64,000 nt of DNA from Oceanobacillus sp. CFH 90083 (GTDB lineage: Bacteria > Bacillota > Bacilli > Bacillales > Amphibacillaceae). This document shows, piece after piece, positions 9,731 to 18,178 of the stretch. The stretch's first letter is position 1; every line of letters starts with the position of its first letter. The stretch covers positions 313,377 through 377,376 of the forward strand of contig NZ_VIYG01000004.1 of NCBI RefSeq assembly GCF_009389585.1. Reading direction: 5' to 3'. Made by a program: the position numbers and the translations under genes. The notes beneath the pieces were generated by a model. The model did no database searches, was not told the DNA's origin, and saw only the letters and a program-made list of their open reading frames with translations.

Positions 9731-9750
9731 TTTACCGGTTATGAAGAAAA

Positions 9751-9795
9751 TACCTTCCTGATATGCTGTAAAAGCTATCAGGAAGGTATTTTTTA
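9751..9795 (+). terminator. Terminator after the aldo/keto reductase gene
   Basis: A perfect 13-bp stem (TACCTTCCTGATA and its complement) with a 12-base loop and a following T6 run. Confidence 0.9.
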
Positions 9796-9877
9796 ATGAT
9801 AAATGTCTGAACAGGATATATAAGTCGCAAGGTACAACTGTAGTTCCTTCAGCACTTTTGTATAATGAAAATTCATT

Positions 9878-11431
9878 TTATTTTTTAAATAATAATTTAT
9901 TCGCAATGACTGTAATAATAAACGCACTTGTCAGAGTAACAACCATTGCTATTATAAGCCCCATTAAATTGGTAGAAGCAAACGGAGCTACAAATGTTGG
10001 TACATATGCAGTACCTCTGACATTAAAGAAGCCTACTAAAGCGCCACCTAACCCGGCTGAAAAAATGGCTCCTCCAAAGATAATCTTGTTTGAAAACATA
10101 AAAGGATAAGCTGATTCTACAAAAGTTCCAAAGCCTAAATTAATTAAGAATCCGGATGTAGCTACAGGAATAGCATCTTTCTGTTTTGGAAATAAAATAT
10201 TTGCTAGGTTTATTCCTGCTGCAACCATAACAAGAGCTACCATATCAATAGCGCCCAGGAAGCTGACACCGGCTCTTTCCATTTCAAATAAAACAATCGG
10301 TAAAATAGCAGCATGGTAAACCCCGCCCAGAATTGCCGGCCATATAAGTAAACCAGCCAGCATGCCGGCAAGAACGGAATTGAAATTAATAGCTTGTTCG
10401 ATGGCAAATTTAATAAATTCTCCTGCACTGAGAGCGATTGGTCCCAATAGATAGTAGACAATAAGCCCGGATATAATTCCTGATAATCCGGCTGCAAAAA
10501 TATTAACAGTAGTCATCGGAAATTTGAGCTGGATAAATTTTATAAACAGAAACTCTACTAATAATCCAGCCATAATCCCGGCAATAATCCCGCCGATAAT
10601 TCCGCCCTCGACAGATAGAACCCCGGCAATTACCCCGGCAACGATGGAAACTTCATCTAAATCGGAAACTTGTTTAGCAGCAACTACTGCAAGAACAACG
10701 GGAAGAGCACCAATGATAATATCGAAAACATCTCCAAGACCTTCAAATATTGGGATCTGGCTAAGAGCTAGAATTAAAGCCAGTGAAATAAATGCAGGTA
10801 AAGAGGAAGTCATAATCCCTTTAATATTGATTCTTTTGAAGGGATTGGAGCTGGAACGTTCAACAGTGTTTCCAGCCGAGCTTGTGAAAGCCGGACGGAA
10901 GTTCATTTTCCAATGTTTCGCTAAAGAAGAAACAAAAGAAATCGCCCTTGTTCTATTTGTAGTTCCAGTGGTCCCGGAGGTTGAAATGACATTGCCTCCG
11001 TCTGAGCTGACTGTTGCCATAGCAGTTCCGCCGGTTCCTACAATCGGAATTTTCTTCTCGACTGCGGCTTGAATAGCAAGTTTATTTGTGTTTTTAGGAT
11101 CAATGCTCATGATGATTAAACCATCTATATGACCATTTTTAATTTCATTGGCAATCTTGTCATCTTCTTGTAATGCTGCTTCATTCGTTTCCTTCAATGT
11201 GCCTTTGTACACGATCTCTACCTTTTGATCGTTTAATACAAATAAAGAAGCTTTTGATGAAGCTTTTGCATTATCCATGGAAACTTCTGCACCAATGAAT
11301 TGTACAGCGCTTACATTGATGTCAGTACTTTTACATTGATTAAAAATCTCTTCTAAAAGCTTAAAAGGATCCTTTCCGCCTAAATTAAATAAATTACCTC
11401 CACTGCTTCCTAAAATAGCGATATTTTTCAA
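9878..11431 (-). CDS. PTS EIIC-like membrane protein fused to an unrecognised N-terminal soluble domain
   Basis: A 517-residue protein. Residues 1-185 are soluble, begin IAILGSSGGNLFNLGG and contain a glycine-rich GTGGTAMA segment, suggesting a Rossmann-like or nucleotide- or sugar-binding fold that I do not recognise. Residues 205-515 hold about eight to ten hydrophobic segments. The stretch GGVYHAAILPIVLFEM followed by a membrane-embedded FGTFVESAYPF resembles the GIHHxxxPI and GITEP regions of phosphotransferase EIIC proteins. No EIIA or EIIB domain or phosphorylatable Cys motif is seen. TTG start with AGGAGG seven bases upstream. It is 131 bases downstream of the TIM-barrel gene, so a shared substrate is likely. 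Confidence 0.6.
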   Translation of the reverse strand: MKNIAILGSSGGNLFNLGGKDPFKLLEEIFNQCKSTDINVSAVQFIGAEVSMDNAKASSKASLFVLNDQKVEIVYKGTLKETNEAALQEDDKIANEIKNGHIDGLIIMSIDPKNTNKLAIQAAVEKKIPIVGTGGTAMATVSSDGGNVISTSGTTGTTNRTRAISFVSSLAKHWKMNFRPAFTSSAGNTVERSSSNPFKRINIKGIMTSSLPAFISLALILALSQIPIFEGLGDVFDIIIGALPVVLAVVAAKQVSDLDEVSIVAGVIAGVLSVEGGIIGGIIAGIMAGLLVEFLFIKFIQLKFPMTTVNIFAAGLSGIISGLIVYYLLGPIALSAGEFIKFAIEQAINFNSVLAGMLAGLLIWPAILGGVYHAAILPIVLFEMERAGVSFLGAIDMVALVMVAAGINLANILFPKQKDAIPVATSGFLINLGFGTFVESAYPFMFSNKIIFGGAIFSAGLGGALVGFFNVRGTAYVPTFVAPFASTNLMGLIIAMVVTLTSAFIITVIANKLLFKK

Positions 11432-11562
11432 GGGAATTCCTCCTGATTATAAAAAATGTTCTTTTATTTTTTATCTATTGCTCAGGCCGTGTGCAAAGGG
11501 TTATTGCCTGAGCAGTAGATGAAGGTAAAACCAATACGATTATAAAAGTTCTGAGCAGAAGC

Positions 11563-12402
11563 CTACACTTCTAAGAATTGCTTGATGACATTTTTTGCTG
11601 CATCTTGTACAACGTTATCAATCGATGTTCCTACAACTAAAATTTGGACGCCAGTATTTTTAAATGCTTTTGAGTTTTCAAGGTTTATTCCACCTTCTGC
11701 CAGCGTTGGAACTTGAACAGAGGAGACAAGTGCGTGCAGTCTTTCTTTAATTATTTGAGGAATTTCACCAGCTGCTACCCCTTCATAGCTCATTCCTGTC
11801 ATAAGACCAATCATGTCTACGCCTATACTTTCCATTCGTTTTGCAACCTCAGCTACCTCTTCCGGCGTTTCAGCAGGAATTCCAAATGTATGCAGGTCAT
11901 CAGGATGACCGATATAAGCATCTACAGTTAAACCATATTTATGTGCTAATTCGACAATTTCCTCAAGATCTGTGAAATTGGATTTATGCGTATGCATGCC
12001 ATCAGCACCATGAGTTGCCAGCAATTTAATTTCATTATCACTTAATTCTACAGGAACTAGCTCTGTAAAGCCTCCAGGAACACCAACCGTAATAAAAGGT
12101 TCGGAACCTACCACATTGCGCACACCTTGTGTTGCTTTAGCTATGTCAGCGATATCAATTTCATGTCGTAAATTTTCGGCATCATGCATGGAAGTAACGC
12201 CTTTGTACCCGCGTGCTAATGCCAGTGCAGGATGATTCGGTTCAAGTAATTTTGCCCCGCCGTCTACAGCTGCTTTTGCAAGCCTTGCATCATCACCCGT
12301 TATACCAGTACTTAATATGGTTTGTCCACCATGCTCTTCAATTGCCTGCCAAACTCTGGCCATTGCGTTTTTTCTTTTTTTATTCATATCTCCAATAAAC
12401 AT
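11563..12402 (-). CDS. TIM-barrel phosphate-binding-type enzyme of unknown specificity
   Basis: A 279-residue protein with alternating beta/alpha pattern and C-terminal TLAEGGIN and ILVVGTSIDN segments, the usual phosphate-binding loops of ribulose-phosphate-binding barrels (HisA, NanE, hexulose-6-phosphate synthase, KDGP aldolase group). The central GADGMHTHKSN and DAYIGHPDD stretches could hold active-site residues. I do not recognise a named family. First gene of the locus, directly behind a consensus promoter with GntR-type operator repeats, and followed by the EIIC-like gene. It may act on the phosphorylated transport product; that is inference. Confidence 0.6.
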   Translation of the reverse strand: MFIGDMNKKRKNAMARVWQAIEEHGGQTILSTGITGDDARLAKAAVDGGAKLLEPNHPALALARGYKGVTSMHDAENLRHEIDIADIAKATQGVRNVVGSEPFITVGVPGGFTELVPVELSDNEIKLLATHGADGMHTHKSNFTDLEEIVELAHKYGLTVDAYIGHPDDLHTFGIPAETPEEVAEVAKRMESIGVDMIGLMTGMSYEGVAAGEIPQIIKERLHALVSSVQVPTLAEGGINLENSKAFKNTGVQILVVGTSIDNVVQDAAKNVIKQFLEV

Positions 12403-12421
12403 GTAATCGCTCCCTTTTTAA

Positions 12422-12486
12422 TATACGTACTTTAAATGTGCGTACATTTATGTTTTTAATATACACAGTCCTTTTTTATTTGTCAA
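12422..12486 (-). promoter_or_regulatory. Consensus sigma-A promoter with GntR-type operator repeats
   Basis: On the minus strand, TTGACA (12481-12486), a 17-base spacer and TATATT (12458-12463) form a near-consensus promoter. Immediately downstream, from about +3 to +29, lie two TACGTAC/GCGTAC-type repeats: ATGTGCGTACAT at 12436-12447, with ATGT/ACAT half-sites, and TATACGTAC at 12422-12430. The neighbouring GntR/UTRA repressor is the obvious candidate to bind here and block transcription. Confidence 0.65.
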
Positions 12487-12500
12487 CAGATATTATAAAT

Positions 12501-12539
12501 AAAAAACTATTTCGTTAGTTAACAACGAAATAGTTTTTT
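12501..12539 (-). terminator. Terminator of the GntR gene
   Basis: AAAACTATTTCGTT-type arms with a short loop; on the minus strand the hairpin is followed by a run of T. It insulates the regulator gene from the promoter of the TIM-barrel operon just downstream. Confidence 0.75.
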
Positions 12540-12615
12540 AGGAGTATTTAAACAAGATTTATCACAGAGAAACGCCGGTAAGCTTCCGCCTCCAAATAGA
12601 GAAGGAAATTTTGTT

Positions 12616-13374
12616 TTATAGATGACCATTGTCACGGGGGAGACTTAATGTAAAAATATATCGATCAAATGGATATCTGGCAAAAGTGATAAATGCCGGT
12701 TTTTGGTTTGTCAAATAGGCTAAGCTTTCCATAAAAACTAAAGGAGAATTTGGCTTTACTTGTAAATGCTCCGCCTGATCATTGCTGGCTGCAACTGCTC
12801 CCAATTTCATATCAGCATGTTTTATCGTTAACTTATAGTCATTTTCCAATATTGTATATAAAGAATTATTATCGAGATCCATCTCCGTTAGACCTGGAGC
12901 TAAATTGCTGCTTAAATATACTTCTTCCAATGACATAGGCTTCCCATCAGCGAACCGGAGACGATAAATCCTTGTTAGCCGTTCAAATTGAGATAAATTT
13001 AATTTTTCTTTAAGTGACTGACTTGGTTTTAAATTATTCTCTATTTCCAGCACCTTTGCAGAGGGAACTTTGTTTAACTCCTTCATTTGCTCAGAGAAAC
13101 TATTCAAATAGGTCAATTTATAATTTGATTTTCTATAGTTTACAAAAGTTCCTTTTCCCGGCTGTCTATACAGATAACCTTCATTTGTCAGAATGTCCAT
13201 CACTTTCCGGATAGTATGTCTGCTAACGTTTAAATCACTGCTTAACAGGGTTTCAGGAGGAAGTTGTTCCCCAGGGCCTAACTTTCCATTTTCTATCAAG
13301 TCTTTTAGCCACGAATAGACTTGCTTATAAATAGGACCGCCATTTTTATTTAAAGTAAAATTATTTATATCCAT
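12616..13374 (-). CDS. GntR-family transcriptional regulator with UTRA ligand domain
   Basis: A 252-residue repressor. Residues 8-75 are a GntR winged helix (PIYKQVYSWLKDLIENG, then LSRHTIRKVM-type recognition helix), and residues 95-245 are a UTRA effector domain, which in HutC/FarR-type regulators binds a small metabolite, often a phosphorylated sugar. Start ATG 13374 is preceded by AAAGGTG; the frame continues upstream but without a ribosome binding site. It is transcribed towards the TIM-barrel and EIIC-like genes and is likely their local repressor. Confidence 0.9.
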   Translation of the reverse strand: MDINNFTLNKNGGPIYKQVYSWLKDLIENGKLGPGEQLPPETLLSSDLNVSRHTIRKVMDILTNEGYLYRQPGKGTFVNYRKSNYKLTYLNSFSEQMKELNKVPSAKVLEIENNLKPSQSLKEKLNLSQFERLTRIYRLRFADGKPMSLEEVYLSSNLAPGLTEMDLDNNSLYTILENDYKLTIKHADMKLGAVAASNDQAEHLQVKPNSPLVFMESLAYLTNQKPAFITFARYPFDRYIFTLSLPRDNGHL

Positions 13375-13675
13375 AAGTACACCTTTCATTAAACGTTGAT
13401 ATGTATATATAACTGACATAAACACCAATTCTAATTGGAAAAAACTTATCATTCTGCAAAGCTGTTCATGCCGAATTATCTCCGTAACCTGCATTTCATA
13501 AAAAGAGAAGAACAACAAATCTGTTTAAGCTGAAAAACTGGCAGGCGACTTGCTGTCTATGTTTCTATATCTCTGGTGGAAGAAAAGCAAAAGTTTCCTT
13601 TTCTCAATAGAATTAATGAATTCCTTAATTAAAATTATTTGAAATGCGTTAAACAGTCAGGTTATGCAATTTCTT

Positions 13676-14218
13676 TTATTTAAAAAAACGTTTTACCGCT
13701 TGCTCAAACTCTCTAAAGTATGGCGGAATTTCAGCTGCTGTTAAATTGGCATACATTTGTTCAGCAATAGCCTGGTTATACCATTTTTGCTGGTCATAGC
13801 CGGCATTGAAGTTCTTCCAGATATCATCCCCAAGTTCTTTATGCTCTTTCTCCAGTTCCAGAAGATTATCTAATTTATCAGCAATAATCAGATATTTCAC
13901 TTCTTTGGGAGCATCTCTCAAATGATCTACAGTTGCCTTTTTTCTTTCCCGCCATGACTTTGACTTATCCTCTGTATGTGAAGCGACAAGATCCGCAACC
14001 TCTTTCCCGAATCGCTGTTCAATGTCCCCAATACTGACATTTGTATCTTCTACAACGTCATGTAAATAGCCGGCACTAATTAAATCATCTGAACAGCCTT
14101 CTTTTTCTAAACGCTCTGCAACACGAATAGGATGCGTGATGTAAGGCTCATTGCAGTTTTTACGTACCTGTCCTTGATGTGCTTTTGTAGCAAAAGCTTT
14201 TGCGTCTTCTTTTTTCAT
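13676..14218 (-). CDS. HD-domain phosphohydrolase (RelA/SpoT-hydrolase-like)
   Basis: A 180-residue single-domain HD protein. Metal-binding motifs are HPIRVAERL near residue 30 and YLHDVVEDT near 51, the arrangement of the (p)ppGpp hydrolase domain of SpoT and of small Mesh1-like hydrolases. No synthetase domain is present. GGGAGGAAAT lies directly ahead of ATG 14218, so I use that start rather than the earlier one at 14236. It could hydrolyse ppGpp or another nucleotide; this cannot be decided from sequence alone. Confidence 0.82.
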   Translation of the reverse strand: MKKEDAKAFATKAHQGQVRKNCNEPYITHPIRVAERLEKEGCSDDLISAGYLHDVVEDTNVSIGDIEQRFGKEVADLVASHTEDKSKSWRERKKATVDHLRDAPKEVKYLIIADKLDNLLELEKEHKELGDDIWKNFNAGYDQQKWYNQAIAEQMYANLTAAEIPPYFREFEQAVKRFFK

Positions 14219-14508
14219 TATTTCCTCCCAAAACATAAATAAGTAGTATTATTATAACAGAAAATGCAGGTATAATCTGATTTTTTTCATAATGAGAGGT
14301 AAATACACATGTGTCTTTTCAAACAAGTTCATTTGCCTTTCATTTATTGCAGGAAACAAGTACACTAGAATGTAAAGGTAGCTGAGGAAAGTTAAAAATA
14401 AACACGCATATCTATTTATTTTTCCAGGAGAGGATGAAGAGTTGAAATTGCCGTTACACACTCTGCTGAAAAAATATTGTGATAAATTGAGATAAGCGAG
14501 GGACATTC

Positions 14509-15558
14509 ATGGAAAAAGGAATTAACCAACGTAAAACAGAACATATCCGTCTTTGCCTTGAGGGAGAGGTAGAGGGTGTTAATAAATCAACCGGGCTGGA
14601 AGGAATTCATTTTCTTCATAATGCTTTGCCGGAGATCGACTTTGCTGATATTTCATTGGAAACGTCATTTTTAAACAAAGCTTTACAGGCACCGTTTCTT
14701 GTCAGTTCCATGACAGGCGGTTCAGAGCTGGCGACAACAATTAACCAAAATTTAGCTTTGGCGGCAGAGCAAAAAGGCTGGGCATTAGCAATTGGTTCAA
14801 CAAGAGCATTTTTAGAAAGTGACCAGCATAAAGAGTCATTTCTTATCCGTCAACAGGCTCCAACAGTGCCATTGATTGTAAATATTGGAGCTGTTCAATT
14901 AAATTATGGGTACGGTGCAGAAGAATGTCAGCAGATTATTGATAAAACAGAGGCTGATTCTATTGTTCTCCATTTAAATTCTCTTCAAGAAGCTGTACAA
15001 GACGGTGGAGATTTGAATTTTAAGGATTTATTACCAAAGATAGAGCAGGTTTGTAAGCAGGTGGAAGCACCAGTCGGTGTCAAAGAAGTAGGATTTGGTA
15101 TCGATGGAGAAGCTGCAAAAAGGCTTTATGATGCAGGGATTTCCTATATTGATGTGGCTGGAGCCGGCGGGACATCCTGGAGCCAGGTGGAAAAGCTGCG
15201 CTCAAAGGATTCGTTAAAGAAGGCAGCTGCAGAAGCGTTTAATAACTGGGGAAATCCAACCAAGGATTGTCTTGTATCTGTACGCAGCCGGCTTCCTGAA
15301 GCACCGCTTGTCGCAAGCGGCGGTATGAAAACAGGGGTGGATGCGGCCAAAGCAATTACAATCGGTGCCGATATAATTGGTTATGCGAGACATTTGCTTC
15401 AAGCAGCGACAGAATCTGAAGAAGCTGTTGTTCAAACAATGGAACAATTAGAATTAGAGCTGAAGATGACCATGTTTGGTATTGGAGCTGTCAATTTGCA
15501 GGAACTGAAAAATACGAAGCGTGTATCCATTAATGGAAGATCGCTTTTAGATGCATAA
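14509..15558 (+). CDS. fni: Type 2 isopentenyl-diphosphate delta-isomerase
   Basis: A 349-residue FMN- and NADPH-dependent enzyme that interconverts isopentenyl and dimethylallyl diphosphate in the cytoplasm. Family segments are visible: INQRKTEHIRLCL at the start, FLVSSMTGGSE near 65, the phosphate-binding VAGAGGTSW near 218 and ASGGMKTGVDAAKA near 270. Length is normal. GAGGG is just upstream of the ATG. No other isoprenoid gene is adjacent. Confidence 0.95.
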   Translation: MEKGINQRKTEHIRLCLEGEVEGVNKSTGLEGIHFLHNALPEIDFADISLETSFLNKALQAPFLVSSMTGGSELATTINQNLALAAEQKGWALAIGSTRAFLESDQHKESFLIRQQAPTVPLIVNIGAVQLNYGYGAEECQQIIDKTEADSIVLHLNSLQEAVQDGGDLNFKDLLPKIEQVCKQVEAPVGVKEVGFGIDGEAAKRLYDAGISYIDVAGAGGTSWSQVEKLRSKDSLKKAAAEAFNNWGNPTKDCLVSVRSRLPEAPLVASGGMKTGVDAAKAITIGADIIGYARHLLQAATESEEAVVQTMEQLELELKMTMFGIGAVNLQELKNTKRVSINGRSLLDA

Positions 15559-15650
15559 AGAGACGTGGGAGAAATCCTGCGTTTTTTCATGAATAAAGAT
15601 GTTTTACGTATTTTGAAAAGGGAAAACTCCAAGTAAAAGGAGGTATCCTT

Positions 15651-16100
15651 ATGGTTTGGACATTAAATGATTATCCCGAATCTATGAAAAATCTGGACAA
15701 GCCTGTCCGCAAAAAAGCAATAGATATTGCCAATTCTATGCTTGATGATGGTTATAAGGAAGGACGGGCTATTCCGATAGCTATTGAGCAGGCTAAGGAA
15801 TGGTATCAAAATGCGGATGAAGAAGAGATTCACAGCTATGAAAAAGGCGGAAAACCAACACAGCGCTCTAAGGAAGGGAAAGAGAAAACAAATAATCCGG
15901 AGCGGCTGGAAGAGGGAGAAGAAGTCTATAAGCATGATGAAGGCTGGGCTGTAGCATCTTCAGGTTCCAGTCAGGCCAGTGAAGTTTATGATACGAAAAA
16001 TGGGGCTGTGGAAAGAGCTGCAGAAATTGCAAAAAACAAAGGGACTTCCTTAACGATTTATCGGGCAGATGGAACGGTAGAAGATACAAGAAATTACTAA
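15651..16100 (+). CDS. YdaT-like protein with DUF2188 domain
   Basis: A 149-residue protein. The N-terminal ~55 residues (TLNDYPESMKNLDKPVRKKA...) resemble the N-terminus of Bacillus YdaT and ChaB-like domains, and residues 90-149 match the DUF2188 pattern (W-x-V-x4-S...A..A...A...G..L.I). In B. subtilis ydaT belongs to the general stress group, but I see no sigma-B promoter here. Function unknown. AAAGGAGG precedes the start. Confidence 0.8.
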   Translation: MVWTLNDYPESMKNLDKPVRKKAIDIANSMLDDGYKEGRAIPIAIEQAKEWYQNADEEEIHSYEKGGKPTQRSKEGKEKTNNPERLEEGEEVYKHDEGWAVASSGSSQASEVYDTKNGAVERAAEIAKNKGTSLTIYRADGTVEDTRNY

Positions 16101-16176
16101 TTGAAAATGAGTGCAGATTACTTTGTTCCCGGGTTTCCTTGTGCTAAAATAAGTGAGGAAATTGAGGTGAACATAT

Positions 16177-16893
16177 ATGAAAGTTGAAATTTGGTCTGAT
16201 TTTGTATGTCCATTTTGCTATATTGGAAAACGCCGGTTTGAACATGCTTTGCAGAAATTTCCTCAACGAGATCAAGTAGCAGTTCAGTATAGAAGCTATC
16301 AGCTTGATCCAACTGCTTCGTATATCCCGGAAAAAAACTATGCCGAGACATTTTCTGAGTTGAAAGGTATTTCTTTAGAACAGGTATATGCTATGAATAA
16401 ACAGGTAGCGGATCAGGCAACAGAAGTTGGTTTAACCTACCATTTTGATACGATGAAATACAGTAATACATTTGATGCGCATCGAATTGCGAAGTTAGCG
16501 GCAGAGAATGACAAAGGGCTTGAACTGACTGAGCGTTTCTTTCAGGCTTATTTTACAGATTCTGAACTTATAAGTGATAAAAATACACTGATACGGTTAG
16601 CGGAAGAAATCGGCTTGGATCGTAAAGATACAGAACAGGTATTGGATGGCTGTAAATTTCGCAATAAAGTCAATGAGGATATTGACTTAGCAAAACAACT
16701 GGGTGTCCAGGGTGTACCATTCTTTGTATTTAATGAGAAATATGCTGTGTCTGGTGCGCAGCCGGAGCAAACATTTACGCAAGTGCTTGAAAAGGTGTGG
16801 CAGGAAGAGCAGCAAAAGCCTGTTTTGCAATCATTGAATCCAAATGAGAATCAAACATCCTATTGTACAGGTGACGGATGTGAGCATAAATAA
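16177..16893 (+). CDS. DsbA-family oxidoreductase (FrnE-like)
   Basis: A 238-residue thioredoxin-fold protein without signal peptide. The redox motif CPFC is at residues 10-13 in DFVCPFCYIGKRRFE, and the cis-Pro loop is GVQGVPFFVF near residue 180. FrnE-type proteins are cytoplasmic disulfide isomerases or oxidoreductases, some linked to oxidative stress. A second Cys pair at the C-terminus (SYCTGDGCEHK) is a family-typical extension. A terminator follows at 16993. Confidence 0.9.
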   Translation: MKVEIWSDFVCPFCYIGKRRFEHALQKFPQRDQVAVQYRSYQLDPTASYIPEKNYAETFSELKGISLEQVYAMNKQVADQATEVGLTYHFDTMKYSNTFDAHRIAKLAAENDKGLELTERFFQAYFTDSELISDKNTLIRLAEEIGLDRKDTEQVLDGCKFRNKVNEDIDLAKQLGVQGVPFFVFNEKYAVSGAQPEQTFTQVLEKVWQEEQQKPVLQSLNPNENQTSYCTGDGCEHK

Positions 16894-16992
16894 AGCTGGA
16901 ATACGCTTCAGGTGCTCCGGTTTTATGAAAAGTAAGTACCCCTAAAACCGTTGCAGTGCGATAATTTTGACAAAAAATTGAACGGAATAATC

Positions 16993-17022
16993 AAAAAAAC
17001 TGTCATTATTGGCAGTTTTTTT
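16993..17022 (+). terminator. Terminator after the FrnE-like gene
   Basis: ACTGTCA and TGGCAGT arms around TTAT, followed by a T7 run. Confidence 0.8.
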
Positions 17023-17052
17023 GATTATCACGACATTTATATGAATCTTTCA

Positions 17053-17153
17053 TTGACGCTGGCTGAAATTTTGGTATACTAGGTATTGTCATCTAATTGA
17101 TAATGAATATCATTCTTATTTAGAACGATTAGAATTTGATAATAATTATTATC
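17053..17153 (+). promoter_or_regulatory. Fur-controlled promoter region of the petrobactin transporter operon
   Basis: A TTGACG/TATACT promoter with 16-base spacing (17053-17058 and 17075-17080) is followed by two Fur boxes. Box 1 at 17098-17114 is TGATAATGAATATCATT, and box 2 at 17137-17153 is TGATAATAATTATTATC; both closely fit the 7-1-7 pattern TGATAATnATTATCA. Iron-replete Fur should bind downstream of the promoter and shut the operon off. Confidence 0.85.
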
Positions 17154-17167
17154 TGGGTTCAGTTTGA

Positions 17168-18178
17168 ATGAAATACAGGATAAAGAAGTTTGATGAACTT
17201 CTGTCGGGAAAGGCTTTGCATGTTATGAAGATTTGGCACTTGGTTACATTATTAATTCTCTTTTCGTTTACTTCTGTTTTTTTAGGAGTAACCGATTTGT
17301 CACCAAAACATATTTTTAACCTTTCAGAGACGCAGCAGCAGGTTTTGCTAACAAGTCGTCTTCCCCGGCTGATTAGTATTTTAGTAGCTGGAGCAAGCAT
17401 GAGTATTGTCGGTCTGATTATGCAGCAGCTGAGCAGAAACCGTTTTGTGTCCCCAACAACAGCGGGGACAATGGATGCCGCCAGACTCGGGATTCTTGTG
17501 TCATTAATGTTATTTACTGCAGCAAGTCCGCTTCTGCAAATGACAATATCATTTGTATTCGCTTTACTAGGAACGCTCATATTTATGAAGATTTTGGAAA
17601 AGGTTAAATTTAAAGATGCCATCTTCATTCCATTGATTGGTCTTATGTTTGGGAATATTATCAGCTCTATTTCGACCTTTATCGCATACCAGAATGATTT
17701 AGTACAAAATATGTCATCCTGGATGCAAGGCGATTTTTCCATGATTATGAGTGGGACTTACGAATTAATGCTGGTTAGTATTCCAATCCTGATTCTCGCT
17801 TATATTTTTGCGAATAAGTTTACGATAGCCGGTATGGGCGAGGATTTCGCAAAGAATCTTGGACTGAATTACAGACAAGTGGTGAATATCGGGTTAGTTA
17901 TCAGTGCACTTGTTACGGCTTCTGTTGTCTTAACGGTGGGTGTGATTCCTTTTTTAGGATTGATTATCCCTAATATTGTTGCCATCTATCAGGGTGACCA
18001 TTTAAAAAGGACATTGCTGCATACTGCTTTACTCGGAGCTGTATTCGTTCTGTTCTGTGACATTATTGGAAGGATTGTCATTTACCCATATGAAATTCCA
18101 ATCAGCCTGACAGTGGGAGTTATTGGAAGTGCTGTGTTTATTTTCCTTCTGTTAAGGAGGAGAAAATATGGGTTATAA
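17168..18178 (+). CDS. yclN: Petrobactin ABC transporter, permease subunit (YclN-like)
   Basis: A 336-residue FecCD-type permease with about nine to ten membrane helices. The segment SRLPRLISILVAG, then IMQQLSRNRFVSPTTAGTMD, matches YclN, the petrobactin permease of B. subtilis (as I remember it), better than Feu- or Fhu-type permeases. With YclO it forms the membrane channel for ferric petrobactin. I give the outermost ATG; ATG 17225 has a better ribosome binding site (GGGAAAGG) and would match the usual N-terminus. It lies behind two Fur boxes and overlaps yclO by 11 bases. Confidence 0.9.
   Translation: MKYRIKKFDELLSGKALHVMKIWHLVTLLILFSFTSVFLGVTDLSPKHIFNLSETQQQVLLTSRLPRLISILVAGASMSIVGLIMQQLSRNRFVSPTTAGTMDAARLGILVSLMLFTAASPLLQMTISFVFALLGTLIFMKILEKVKFKDAIFIPLIGLMFGNIISSISTFIAYQNDLVQNMSSWMQGDFSMIMSGTYELMLVSIPILILAYIFANKFTIAGMGEDFAKNLGLNYRQVVNIGLVISALVTASVVLTVGVIPFLGLIIPNIVAIYQGDHLKRTLLHTALLGAVFVLFCDIIGRIVIYPYEIPISLTVGVIGSAVFIFLLLRRRKYGL

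Noticed and set aside
14252-14506. 84-codon frame on the - strand between the HD protein and fni
   Set aside because: Starts inside the fni leader, has no ribosome binding site, and its composition is that of AT-rich spacer.
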